Shown here piece after piece: positions 43,966 through 52,778 of a stretch of 64,000 bases of DNA (position 1 is its first letter; the number at the start of each line of letters is the position of its first letter). This DNA is from AP-15 sp963818695 (GTDB lineage Bacteria; Pseudomonadota; Alphaproteobacteria; ATCC43930; CGMCC-115725): assembly GCA_963818695.1 (NCBI GenBank), contig CAWFTG010000011.1:620001-684000 (forward strand), read 5' to 3'. The position numbers and the translations under genes are program-made. The notes beneath the pieces are model-generated. The model saw only the letters and a program-made list of their open reading frames with translations, did no database searches and was not told where the DNA came from.

Positions 43966-44477
43966 TCGCCGCCTTCGATCGCCAGCATGCGGCGTTTCGT
44001 CGCCGCGCCGCCATGGGCGGAAAAGCCACCGATCTTACCGCCGGCCGCCACCACGCGGTGACACGGCACGATGATCGGGAACGGGTTGCGCCCGAGTGCC
44101 TGGCCGACAGCGCGCGCCGCGCCCGGCGCCCCGAGCCGTGCTGCGACGTCGCCATAGGCGAGTGTTCTTCCCGGCGGTATCGCGCGGGCCACCTCGTAGA
44201 CGCGGCGGTGGAACGGCGCCACGTCCTCCATGTCGAGCTCGATTGCCGAGAGGTCGCTCGGCTCCCCGCGGAGCAGCGCGACGATGTTGTCGATGGCAAG
44301 CTGCACCTTCTGCGGCGGCACTATCTCCGCCGCGGCCGGGAACCGCTGCAGCATGCGCTCGCGCGTCTCCGCCTCGCTCGCCTCGGGAAGTTGCACCCCG
44401 ACCAGGCCACGATCACTCCAGGCGACGCCACATGGGCCGATCGCCGTGTCGAAAACCGCAAATCCGTATGCCGTCAT
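43962..44477 (-). CDS. ogt: Methylated-DNA-[protein]-cysteine S-methyltransferase
   Basis: This suicide enzyme transfers the methyl group from O6-methylguanine to its own cysteine. The active site IIVPCHRVV is present, with the DNA-binding recognition helix AARAVGQALGRNP and the IPPGRTLAYGDVAARLG helix before it. The 171-residue form from the ATG at 44477 starts at the ferredoxin-like N-terminal domain; in-frame starts at 44549 and 44609 would add residues without conserved features. The C-terminus GGFSAHGGAATKRRMLAIEG is typical, with Ser-Ala-His in place of the common SGxxG. It is the first gene of the ogt-alkA-pyrF set. Confidence 0.92.
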   Translation of the reverse strand: MTAYGFAVFDTAIGPCGVAWSDRGLVGVQLPEASEAETRERMLQRFPAAAEIVPPQKVQLAIDNIVALLRGEPSDLSAIELDMEDVAPFHRRVYEVARAIPPGRTLAYGDVAARLGAPGAARAVGQALGRNPFPIIVPCHRVVAAGGKIGGFSAHGGAATKRRMLAIEGGE

Positions 44478-44565
44478 GCCCCGATCGTAGCACTCGGCCC
44501 CGAGCGCCACATTCTCAAAATCTGCTTTGTTGCCTTTCTTCGCGGTCATGACGAAGAGTGTGTAG

Positions 44566-45327
44566 CTAGCCCTTTGTTGCGGCGCGAAAAAGGCGCTCGA
44601 ATTCAGCAAGCTCGGTTGGGGCGGCGTCGGTTACCGCCCAGAAGCCGAGATCGCCCTCGTCCCAATGCCGCAGATTATAGCCGCGGCGGGTCAGGGTTTC
44701 GCCATGGTCGGCCGGCGAGGCCGGCAGCACAAAAAGATTGATCACATGGTCGCGGCGCTTGTAGACGAGCGCCGGGACCGGTTTGCCGGCGATCAGGTCG
44801 AGCCGGCCGCCGACCAGCGGGAAGCCTTCGCTGCGCAGTTCGACGGTCGGCGGCGACAGATCGGTCCGGCCGGCAAACCACGGCTTGACCGTGTGCTGAT
44901 CCGAGGAGGCGACATCGGTCAGGTGGCTGCCCAGCAGGGAGCGCAGATGGCTGTCGATGATCTCGCTGGCCATCGTATCGGTTTGCCGCTCGCCCAACAG
45001 CATGAACGTGCCGCCCGAGCCGACCGCCACGGCGAGGAGGATAGAAGCGGCATAGGCGAGCCAGCCCGGCGCACGCAACGAAGCCGACGGCGCGCTGGCC
45101 GCCGCCTCTCGGCGGATCGCGAAGCGGATCTGCGATCGTAACGCCTCGGGCGCCCGGTGGACCGGGGCGGAGCGGCGGATGGCATCACGCAGTCCCTCGA
45201 GGTCCGCAGCTTCGGGCCCGCAATCGGGACAATTCTGCAGATGATCGCGCAACGGCGTCCGCTCGGTCTCGGGGAGCTCGCCGTCGAGATAGGCATCGAG
45301 CCGGGGGTGCACCTCATCGCATCGCAT
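44566..45327 (-). CDS. Membrane-bound anti-sigma factor with zinc-finger (ZAS) domain
   Basis: The 253-residue protein has an N-terminal anti-sigma domain with the H-x3-C-x2-C zinc motif in LRDHLQNCPDC. It has one transmembrane helix at about residues 88-112 (WLAYAASILLAVAVGSGGTFML), and a periplasmic domain ending in RRGYNLRHWDEGDLGFWAVTD. It would hold its cognate ECF sigma factor at the membrane until a periplasmic signal releases it. The ATG at 45327 lies within the end of the sigma gene, a 14-base overlap, and follows AAGGATGT. The signal is not identifiable. Confidence 0.88.
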   Translation of the reverse strand: MRCDEVHPRLDAYLDGELPETERTPLRDHLQNCPDCGPEAADLEGLRDAIRRSAPVHRAPEALRSQIRFAIRREAAASAPSASLRAPGWLAYAASILLAVAVGSGGTFMLLGERQTDTMASEIIDSHLRSLLGSHLTDVASSDQHTVKPWFAGRTDLSPPTVELRSEGFPLVGGRLDLIAGKPVPALVYKRRDHVINLFVLPASPADHGETLTRRGYNLRHWDEGDLGFWAVTDAAPTELAEFERLFRAATKG

Positions 45328-45871
45328 TACCACATCCTTTTCCGTCCCAGGCCCGGCGCAGCGCCGCCCGCGCCCGGTGCAACCGCGACATCACCGTTCC
45401 AATCGGCACCCCCGTAACTTCGGCAATCTGACGGTAGTCGAGTTCTTGCAACTCGCGCAGCACGATCGCCTCGCGCAGCGGCGGCGGCAGACTTTCGATC
45501 AGCAGATCGAGGCGCCGCAGATCGGAGCGGCTCTGCAGCAGCGCTTCGGCATCGACGGTCCCCGCCGGCAGGTTGTGGGCCGAGCCCTCGGGGTCGCTGT
45601 CGAGTTCGAGGGGCCCCAGCTCCGCAGGCCGGTTGCGCTCGAGCCAGTCATAGGAAGTCCGCCGCACGATCTTTAGAAGCCAGCTCTTGGCGTCTCCGTC
45701 GTGATAACTATCGAAGTAGCGAAACGCGCGCAGACAAGCCTCCTGCACAACATCGGCGGCATCGGCGTCGTTGCGCGTCAGCCAGCGTGCGAGCGCATAA
45801 CCGGCGTCGAGATGGGGCAGCACCACCGCCTCGAACCGGCTTTGCCGACGCCGCTCCGCGATCCACGCCAT
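45314..45871 (-). CDS. ECF-family RNA polymerase sigma factor
   Basis: The 185-residue protein shows sigma region 2 (TRNDADAADVVQEACLRAFR, then YFDSYHDGDAKSWLLKIVRR) and region 4 (LREAIVLRELQELDYRQIAE and GVPIGTVMSRLHRARAAL). No region 1 or 3 is present, as expected for ECF factors. The ATG at 45871 is chosen over an in-frame start at 45958, which adds an unstructured tryptophan-rich leader. It is directly upstream of and overlapping its anti-sigma factor. The divergent coxG gene starts 137 bases away, so control of the cox-like cluster is possible but not shown. Confidence 0.9.
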   Translation of the reverse strand: MAWIAERRRQSRFEAVVLPHLDAGYALARWLTRNDADAADVVQEACLRAFRYFDSYHDGDAKSWLLKIVRRTSYDWLERNRPAELGPLELDSDPEGSAHNLPAGTVDAEALLQSRSDLRRLDLLIESLPPPLREAIVLRELQELDYRQIAEVTGVPIGTVMSRLHRARAALRRAWDGKGCGNAMR

Positions 45872-46008
45872 GCGCGCTCTTCTACCTCGTACCGACCAAG
45901 ACCACAGCAACGGCCAAGTTATTCCGCGCCAGTGCCGATTGGGCCGGCGCGGTTGCAATCGCTGTGCGCCGGCCCCAAACTCGCGGACCGCAGCAAAGGA
46001 ATATGCCG

Positions 46009-46686
46009 ATGGAAATGACGGGCGAGTTTCGCATCCCCGCTCCCCGCCAGCGTGTCTGGGAGGGGCTCAACGATCCGGAAATCCTGAAGAGCAGTATCCC
46101 CGGTTGTCAGACGATCGAAAAGCTATCCGACACCGAGTTCACCGCCAAGGTCGTCGCCCAGGTTGGACCGGTGAAGGCCAATTTCTCCGGCAAAGTGACC
46201 CTGGCGGATCTCAACCCACCGCAGAGCTATACGATCGCCGGTGAGGGCACCGGCGGCGTCGCCGGTTTCGCCAAGGGCAGCGCCAAAGTGAACCTCGACA
46301 ATGATGGCGGCGCGACGGTGCTGCATTATGCCGTCCAGGCGCATGTCGGCGGCAAACTGGCACAGATCGGATCGCGTCTCATCGACTCGGTCGCGCGCCG
46401 GATGGCTGAAAATTTCTTCACGCGTTTCGTTGCCGCAGTCGCGCCCGAGCCGGCGCCCGCTTTCGGTACGACGGCAGAAACCGAAGCCGTGCCGCAGGAT
46501 CGGGTCGCCGCCACAACCACTGACGAGCGCGCCTCGCCGGTAGCTTCGGTCCAGGCTCAACCGAATGCCGCCGCGCCAGCGGCGAAGAAGGAGATCAGGC
46601 TTCCGCCCGCGTTGTGGGTGACCGGACTTGCCGCGATCGTCGGCGGGATCCTGTATTTCTTTACGGGCCGCAGGACAACCCGGTAG
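46009..46686 (+). CDS. coxG: CoxG-family SRPBCC protein with C-terminal membrane anchor
   Basis: CoxG proteins help recruit or mature molybdenum hydroxylases at the membrane. The 225-residue product has the SRPBCC fold MTGEFRIPAPRQRVWEGLND, IPGCQTIEKLSDTEFTAKV and SGKVTLADLNPPQSYTIAGE. A flexible Ala/Pro/Thr linker (about 150-195) leads to a terminal helix WVTGLAAIVGGILYFF and the basic tail TGRRTTR. The ATG at 46009 has AAAGGA at the right distance; an ATG at 46003 is too close to it. It leads a cluster with the three subunits of a molybdenum hydroxylase, 106 bases before coxS. Confidence 0.85.
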   Translation: MEMTGEFRIPAPRQRVWEGLNDPEILKSSIPGCQTIEKLSDTEFTAKVVAQVGPVKANFSGKVTLADLNPPQSYTIAGEGTGGVAGFAKGSAKVNLDNDGGATVLHYAVQAHVGGKLAQIGSRLIDSVARRMAENFFTRFVAAVAPEPAPAFGTTAETEAVPQDRVAATTTDERASPVASVQAQPNAAAPAAKKEIRLPPALWVTGLAAIVGGILYFFTGRRTTR

Positions 46687-46792
46687 GAACCTTCGTCGCG
46701 AAGCCTTGAGCCGGAAGCGGCGGCGGCATAAAACTCCGCCCGGAGTTTCCGCCGTCCCTTGGCGGCCGGGTGATCGATGCAGGGAGATATAG

Positions 46793-47302
46793 ATGCAGAA
46801 GACGGTCAGCCTCACCGTGAACGGCAAACCGGTTTCGGCGACGGTCGAAGGCCGGACATTATTGGTCCAGCTGCTGCGTGAGCAGCTCGGTCTGACCGGC
46901 ACTCATGTCGGCTGCGACACCAGCCAATGTGGCGCCTGCGTCGTCCATGTCGACGGGGAAGCGGTCAAGGCCTGCACGCTCTTGGCGGTACAGGCCGAAG
47001 GCCGCTCGGTGCTGACCATCGAGGCCGTCGCGGACGGTGACACCTTGCACCCGATGCAGGAGGCGTTCCGCAACAATCATGCCTTGCAGTGCGGGTTCTG
47101 CACCCCGGGCATGATCATGAGCGCGCTCGATCTGGTGAAAAACAACCCCAATCCGACCGAGCGCGAAGTTCGCGAGTATCTCGAAGGCAATCTCTGCCGC
47201 TGCACCGGTTACCACAACATCGTGCTGGCGATCATCGAGGGCGCGGCGGTGATGCGAGGCGAGGCGCCGCCGCCCAGCGCCCATGGGGTGGCGGCGGAGT
47301 AA
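46793..47302 (+). CDS. coxS: Molybdenum hydroxylase [2Fe-2S] small subunit (CoxS-like)
   Basis: This subunit passes electrons from the molybdenum centre to FAD. The 169-residue protein carries the plant-type ferredoxin cluster C-x4-C-x2-C in CDTSQCGACVVHVDGEAVKAC, with the fourth ligand in KAC. The second cluster is CGFCTPGMIMSA and EGNLCRCTGYHNIV. Both are complete. The start at 46793 gives VSLTVNGKPVSATVEGR, typical of the family. It is followed six bases later by the large subunit, consistent with a coupled operon in S-L-M order. Confidence 0.93.
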   Translation: MQKTVSLTVNGKPVSATVEGRTLLVQLLREQLGLTGTHVGCDTSQCGACVVHVDGEAVKACTLLAVQAEGRSVLTIEAVADGDTLHPMQEAFRNNHALQCGFCTPGMIMSALDLVKNNPNPTEREVREYLEGNLCRCTGYHNIVLAIIEGAAVMRGEAPPPSAHGVAAE

Positions 47303-47308
47303 GGCGCG

Positions 47309-49688
47309 GTGAGCGTCATCGGAACGCCGGTCCGGCGGCGTGAGGATTATCGCTTTTTGACCGGCCAGGGCACCTACACCGACGACATCAACCGGCCAGG
47401 GCAGCTCCACGCGTACATCCTGCGCAGCCCGCACGCCAATGCGCGGATCACCGGCATCGATACGTCCGCGGCCGCCTCGGCGCCGGGTGTCGTGGCCGTC
47501 TACACTGGGAAGGACATGGCCGCGGACGGGGTCGGCGGGCTGCCCTGCGGCTGGCAGATCCACTCGAAGGACGGCTCGCCGATGGTCGAGCCGCCGCATC
47601 CGCCGCTCGTTACCGACCGGGTCCGCCATGTCGGCGACCAGGTCGCCGTCGTTATCGCCGAGACACTCGCGCAGGCTCGCGATGCCGCCGAGCTGATCCA
47701 GGTCGACTATGTCGAGGAGCCGGCGGCCATCGACCCAGCCGCGGCGCTTCAGTCGGGCACGCCGCAGGTCCACAGCGAAGCGCCGGGCAATCTCTGCTAC
47801 GACTGGCATCTGGGCGATCTCGCCGCAGTCGAGGCCGCGCTTGCCAAAGCGGCGCGGGTCGTCACGCTCGACCTCACAAACAACCGGCTCGTCCCCAACG
47901 CGATGGAGCCGCGCGCCGCGATCGGCGAGTTCAACCGGGCTACGGGGGAGTACACTCTTTATACGACCAGCCAGAACCCGCATGTGATCCGCCTGCTGAT
48001 GGGCGCCTTCGTGTTGCACATCCCGGAAGCCAAGCTGCGGGTCGTCGCCCCCGATGTCGGCGGCGGGTTCGGGTCGAAGATCTACCACTACGCCGAAGAG
48101 GCGATCGTGACCTGGGCTGCCGGCAAGCTGAGGCGGCCGGTCAAATGGACCGCGGAACGCTCCGAAAGCTTTATGTCGGACGCGCACGGGCGCGACCATG
48201 TCACCCATGTGGAACTGGCTCTCGATGGCCAGGCTAAATTTCTCGGGCTCAAAGTCTCGACCGTCGCCAATATGGGCGCCTATCTGTCGACCTTTGCGCC
48301 ATGCATCCCGACTTATCTTTACGGGACCTTGCTCGCCGGTACTTATACGACACCGGCGATCTACGTAGCGACCAAGGCGGTGTTCACCCACACTGTCCCG
48401 GTCGATGCATACCGCGGCGCGGGCCGCCCTGAGGCGACGTTTCTGCTCGAGCGCATCGTCGACCTCGCCGCCGACGAGCTCGGCATGGATCCGGCCGAGC
48501 TGCGCCGCCGCAACTTCATCGCAAAGGACGCCTATCCCTACCAGACCCCGGTCGCCCTGCAGTACGACAGCGGCGATTACTTCACGACATTGGAGCTCGC
48601 CCTGAAGGCGGCCGAGTACCAGGGCTTCGAGCAGCGGCGTCGTGAGGCGGCGGCGCGCGGCAAATTGCGCGGCCTCGGCCTCGCCACCTACATCGAGGCC
48701 TGTGGCATCGCCCCGTCGGCGGTTGTCGGCTCGCTCGGCGCGCGGGCCGGCCTGTTCGAAAGCGCCGCGGTCCGCGTCCACCCGACCGGCAGCGTCACGG
48801 TGCTGACCGGTTCGCACAGCCATGGGCAAGGGCACGAGACGACGTTCTCGCAAGTCGTCGCAGACATACTGGGCATCCCGATCGAGAGCGTCGAGATCGT
48901 TCACGGCGATACCGACAAGATCCCCTACGGGATGGGCACTTACGGCTCGCGATCGCTCGCCGTCGGCGGCAGCGCGATCGTCAAGGCGATGGACAAGGTT
49001 GTCGCCAAGGGGCGCAAGATCGCTGCGCATCTGCTCGAAGCCGCCGAGGCCGATGTCGAGTTCAAGGACGGCAAGTTCACCGTCGCCGGCACCGACCGGT
49101 CGAAGACTCATGGCCGAGGTGGCACTGACCGCCTATGTGCCGCACAACTTCCCGCACGAGGAACTGGAGCCCGGCCTCGACGAAACCGCGTTCTACGACC
49201 CGAAGAATTTCACCTTCCCGTCCGGCGCCCACATCGCCGAGGTCGAGATCGACCCGGAGACCGGCCATGTCGCGGTCGTCAATTTTACCGCGAGCGACGA
49301 TTTCGGGCGCATCCTCAACCCGATGATCGTCGAGGGCCAAGTGCATGGCGGTCTCGCCCAAGGGATCGGCCAGGCGCTGCTCGAGGGCTGCGTCTACGAC
49401 AAGGAAACCGGGCAGCTTTTGACCGGGTCGTACAACGATTACGCGATGCCGCGCGCCGAAGATTTTCCGCCCTTCAAATTGTCCACCAACGTCACCCCGT
49501 GCACGCACAACCCGCTGGGCGTCAAAGGCTGCGGCGAGGCCGGAGCGATCGGCGCGCCGGCGGCGATCACCAACGCCCTGGTCGATGCGCTGAAGCCGCT
49601 CGGCATCCGGCATCTCGACATGCCGGCGACGCCCGAGAGGCTGTGGCGCCTCATCCAACAGCACCGCTCGCCGCTGGCCGCGGAATAG
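47309..49688 (+). CDS. Molybdenum hydroxylase large subunit, form II CO dehydrogenase-like (one apparent frameshift)
   Basis: This catalytic subunit binds molybdopterin cytosine dinucleotide. Visible are GTPVRRREDYRFLTGQGTY, PDVGGGFGSKIYHY, the active-site loop AYRGAGRPEATFLLER, GSHSHGQGHETTFSQV and the catalytic glutamate in GCGEAGAIGAP. The loop AYRGAGR marks form II; genuine CO oxidisers carry AYRCSFR, so the substrate is probably another aldehyde, purine or heterocycle. The frame shifts near 49100-49110: before it TVAGTDRSKT, after it (ATG at 49110) MAEVALTAYVPHNFPHEEL. Joining the two gives about 793 residues. Uncorrected, the first frame runs to 49795 with meaningless sequence. Confidence 0.85.
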
Positions 49689-49698
49689 GGAGAGCCCG

Positions 49699-50493
49699 AT
49701 GTACGAATTCAACTACCATAAGCCGACGAGCCTCGACGAGGTCGCCAATCTGCTCGGCGCCAATGAGGAGGCAAAGCTCGTCGCCGGCGGCATGACCTTG
49801 ATCCCGACCCTGAAGCTGCGGCTCGCCCGCCCGTCGGACCTCATCGACCTCGCCGCGATCCCCTCCTTGCGCGGCATTACCGACGCCGGCGACGCGATCG
49901 TCATCGGCGCAATGACGCGGCACGCCGAGGTCAACCGTTCGCCGGTCGTCAAGCAGGGCATCCCGGGGCTCGCCGCGATGGCGGGGATGATCGGCGACCC
50001 CGCGGTGCGCAACCGCGGCACGCTTGGCGGCTCGATCAGCAACAACGACCCGGCGGCCGATTACCCGGCGGCGGTGGTCGGGCTCAACGCCACCGTGCAC
50101 ACGACCAAGCGCGAGATTGCCGGCGACAATTTCTTCCCCGGAATGTTCGAGACCGCGCTCGAACCGGCCGAGATTGTGACATCGGTCCGCTTTCCGAAGC
50201 CGCAGGCCTCCTGCTATCAGAAATTCCGCAACCCGGCCTCGCGCTACGCGATCGTCGGCGTGTTCGTCGTTCGCACGGCCGGCGGCGTGCGCGTCGCGGT
50301 GACCGGCGCCGGGCCTAGCGTCTTCCGCGTCCCCGAAATGGAAGAAGCGCTCGCCCGCTCCTTCACTCCGGACGCGATCAAGGACATCACGATCCCCGAC
50401 ACCGGCCTCAACTCCGACATCCATGCCAGCGCCGAATACCGCGCCCACCTCGTCGGCGTCATGGCCCGCCGCGCCGTCGCCGGCTGCGGCTGA
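49699..50493 (+). CDS. coxM: Molybdenum hydroxylase FAD-binding medium subunit (CoxM-like)
   Basis: The 264-residue FAD subunit passes electrons on to quinones or other acceptors. It has FNYHKPTSLDEVANLLG, the FAD motif AGGMTLIPTLKLRLA, IGAMTRHAEVN, and the second FAD motif GDPAVRNRGTLGGSISNNDPA (read in two blocks). These match known CoxM flavin-contacting residues. It starts 10 bases after the large subunit, and GGAGAGCCC precedes the ATG. Its end RAHLVGVMARRAVAGC is typical. With coxG, S and L it completes the cluster. Confidence 0.92.
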   Translation: MYEFNYHKPTSLDEVANLLGANEEAKLVAGGMTLIPTLKLRLARPSDLIDLAAIPSLRGITDAGDAIVIGAMTRHAEVNRSPVVKQGIPGLAAMAGMIGDPAVRNRGTLGGSISNNDPAADYPAAVVGLNATVHTTKREIAGDNFFPGMFETALEPAEIVTSVRFPKPQASCYQKFRNPASRYAIVGVFVVRTAGGVRVAVTGAGPSVFRVPEMEEALARSFTPDAIKDITIPDTGLNSDIHASAEYRAHLVGVMARRAVAGCG

Positions 50494-50894
50494 GTGTCGA
50501 TCTCGCCGTGCGCCGTCGCCAGCCGGCCCCGCGCGCCGGTCCGGCGCGAGCGTGGCTGAGAAGATCGCCATCAGCATCTCGGTGACTACCGCGGGGAGGG
50601 TGGCGAGCGCAGCGAGACGGGTGAGGGTCGTGCCGCGGCTCAAATTTTCTCCAAGAGGCGGCCAGGGGCTGGGCGGCGCGATGATAACTGCCTCGCGCCT
50701 CGCCGACTCCGCGGGCGTCTTCGCGGGCATCGTCGAGATCGGGATCCCCGGGTTGTGCCTGGTCAAGGGCATCGCCCTGTTGCGCGGCACCTCATTTGGC
50801 CCGACAAGGCACAAGAGCCGACTACCGTGTAGGCTGGGCTCCAGGCTGGGGCACCCGCGTCGGCAGTCAACGCGGGCGCCGCCCAACTGTGCAG
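50494..50894. other. 401-base intergenic region with a dispersed repeat
   Basis: The region between the convergent coxM and VOC genes has no supported gene. It contains one copy of the GAGGGTGGCGAGCGCAGCGA unit at about 50597-50632, ending ACGGGTGAGGG, related to the repeat near 19770. The remaining sequence shows nothing I recognise. Confidence 0.6.
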
Positions 50895-51668
50895 TTAGCT
50901 CTTCTGCCCGACCAGCGCGAACATCGCGCCTTGCGGGTCCTTGCCCTGGATGATCCAGCTGCCGCCCGGCACCTGCATCGGACCATTGAGAATTTGGCCT
51001 GCACCGGTCTTCACGCGGTCGACTGCCGCGTCGATATCGGCAACGTTGATATAGTAGAGCCAGTGGGGGACCGGCACCATCGCAGGCTTGTTGAACATGC
51101 CGCCGACCGCTTGCCCACCGACCGAGAAGATCTGGTAGGTGCCCATTGCCCCCATATCCATTGCGTCGCCCTTCTGCCAGCCGAACAGCTCGCTATAGAA
51201 GGCAAACGCCTTCTGCCAGTCGGCGGCCGACAGCTCGTGCCAGCCGACGCGGCCCGGCGTGCCGGGTTCGGGAAGCGGCGCGTCGCAGGCGTTGGGCGAA
51301 TTGAACAACGCGAACACCGCATTTTGCGGATCGGCAACGACCGAGAAGCGGCCGACATTTGGAATGTCCGTCGGCGGAACATGCACGGTGCCGGCAAGAT
51401 GCTTGATCCGTTCGGCGGTGGCGTCTACGTCGTTTACCGCGACGTATCCAATCCAGCTCGGCGGCGCTCCCATTTTCCGGGCGTCCTCGGGCTGGGCCAT
51501 CAGTCCTCCCACCGGCATCTGGCCGTCGGTGAACACGGTGTAGGCCATGCCGGGCACTGGCCCGTCCTGCGTGGTCCAGCCTACCACCTTGATATAGAAC
51601 GCCTTCGCGGCCTCCGTGTCGCGCGCCATCAATTCGTACCACACGAAACGACCCTGTTGGTCAACCAT
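50895..51668 (-). CDS. Two-domain VOC-superfamily (glyoxalase-fold) protein
   Basis: The 257-residue protein contains two consecutive VOC modules. The first starts FVWYELMARDTEAAKAFYIK and the second VGWHELSAADWQKAFAFYSE, with matching GxxxFYxxxFGW patterns and repeated GGLM and GGMF loops. The ATVHVPPTDIPNVGRFSVVADPQ and QVPGGSWIIQGKDPQGA segments end each module. Such double-VOC proteins are common but mostly uncharacterised; their short modules and position outside any pathway do not identify a substrate. The start at 51668 is clear. It stands apart from the peptide-transport operon, 108 bases upstream. Confidence 0.85.
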   Translation of the reverse strand: MVDQQGRFVWYELMARDTEAAKAFYIKVVGWTTQDGPVPGMAYTVFTDGQMPVGGLMAQPEDARKMGAPPSWIGYVAVNDVDATAERIKHLAGTVHVPPTDIPNVGRFSVVADPQNAVFALFNSPNACDAPLPEPGTPGRVGWHELSAADWQKAFAFYSELFGWQKGDAMDMGAMGTYQIFSVGGQAVGGMFNKPAMVPVPHWLYYINVADIDAAVDRVKTGAGQILNGPMQVPGGSWIIQGKDPQGAMFALVGQKS

Positions 51669-51776
51669 GTCTGCGTCTCCGATCGGAGTTGTAATCCAGC
51701 TCTCCCATTAGGTTGATATCAACACGTTTAGTGGGCCGTCAACGATTTTCGGCTCTGCCGAGTTTGGCGGGCGAAG

Positions 51777-52778
51777 TCACGCCCCAGCTTCGAGTTTGAT
51801 CGGCGCCGGGTACGCCGTTCTGTCGTAGAGGTGACAGGCAACCAAATGGCTCCCCACATCGGCGAGGATTGGCTCCTGCCGCGCACAGCGTTCCATCGCG
51901 TGCGGGCAGCGCGGGTGGAAGCGGCAGCCCGAGGGCGGGTTGAGCGGGCTCGGCACTTCGCCCGGCAATATGATCTCCTCGCGCCTCTCGTCGGGGTGGC
52001 TCGGCAATGCCGCCGAAAACAATGCCTCGGTGTACGGATGCTTCGGAGCACGGGCGAGTGTGCGCGCCTCGCCGCTCTCCACGACCTTGCCGAGATACAT
52101 GACTACGATCGTGTGGCTCATATGCGCGACGGCGGCGAGGTCGTGCGCGATGAAAAGGTAGGAGAGCCCGAGCTCGGCTTGCAGATCGCGCAACAGATTG
52201 AGGATCTGCGCCCGGATCGAAACATCGAGCGCCGAGACCGGCTCGTCGAGCACGACGAGCTTCGGCGACAATGACAGGGCCCGCGCGATCGCGATGCGCT
52301 GCCGCTGGCCGCCGGAGAATTCGTGCGGGAAGAGGTCCGCGGCGCGGTCCGGCAAGCCCACAAGGTCGAGCAACTGCAGCACGCGCCGGCGAACCTCGAT
52401 TGCCGGCAGCGTTTCGTTGGTAGTAAGCGGCTCGGCTATGATCGCGCTGATGCGCATGCGCGGATTGAGCGAGGCGTAGGGATCCTGGAAGACTGCTTGC
52501 ACCGATTTACGATAGTTCCGCCGGCCGGCCGCATCGAGCCGTCGCAAATCCCTTCCTTCGAAGAGGATCGCGCCGCCGGTCGGCTCCTCCAGTCCGAGCA
52601 CGAGCTTCGCCGTCGTCGTCTTGCCGCACCCGCTCTCGCCGACCACCCCCAATGTCCGGCCGCGCTCGATCATGAACGAAATCCCGTCCACCGCGCGCAC
52701 TACCCCACGATTACCCCCAAAAAGCCCCCGCCTCGCCTGAAAATGCTTGCTGAGCCCCGCCGCTTCCAAAACCGTCAT
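51777..52778 (-). CDS. Peptide/nickel-type ABC transporter ATP-binding protein (OppF/DppF)
   Basis: The 333-residue ATPase has Walker A GESGCGKTT, the signature EFSGGQRQRIAIARAL, Walker B LVVLDEPVSALD and the H-loop FIAHDLAAV. The C-terminal oligopeptide-transporter extension holds CRFHPRCPHAMERC, with cysteines proposed in relatives to bind an iron-sulfur cluster. The start overlaps the stop of the preceding ATPase by one base (TGATG). With the OppD-like subunit it forms the motor of the transporter encoded by the upstream genes. Confidence 0.93.
   Translation of the reverse strand: MTVLEAAGLSKHFQARRGLFGGNRGVVRAVDGISFMIERGRTLGVVGESGCGKTTTAKLVLGLEEPTGGAILFEGRDLRRLDAAGRRNYRKSVQAVFQDPYASLNPRMRISAIIAEPLTTNETLPAIEVRRRVLQLLDLVGLPDRAADLFPHEFSGGQRQRIAIARALSLSPKLVVLDEPVSALDVSIRAQILNLLRDLQAELGLSYLFIAHDLAAVAHMSHTIVVMYLGKVVESGEARTLARAPKHPYTEALFSAALPSHPDERREEIILPGEVPSPLNPPSGCRFHPRCPHAMERCARQEPILADVGSHLVACHLYDRTAYPAPIKLEAGA

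Noticed and set aside
46859..49111. A 750-codon open frame on the minus strand
   Set aside because: It is antisense to coxS and coxL, which have clear motifs; long antisense frames are expected at this GC content.
47309..49688. A true aerobic CO dehydrogenase
   Set aside because: The active-site loop is AYRGAGR, not AYRCSFR, and the gene order is S-L-M, both marking form II.
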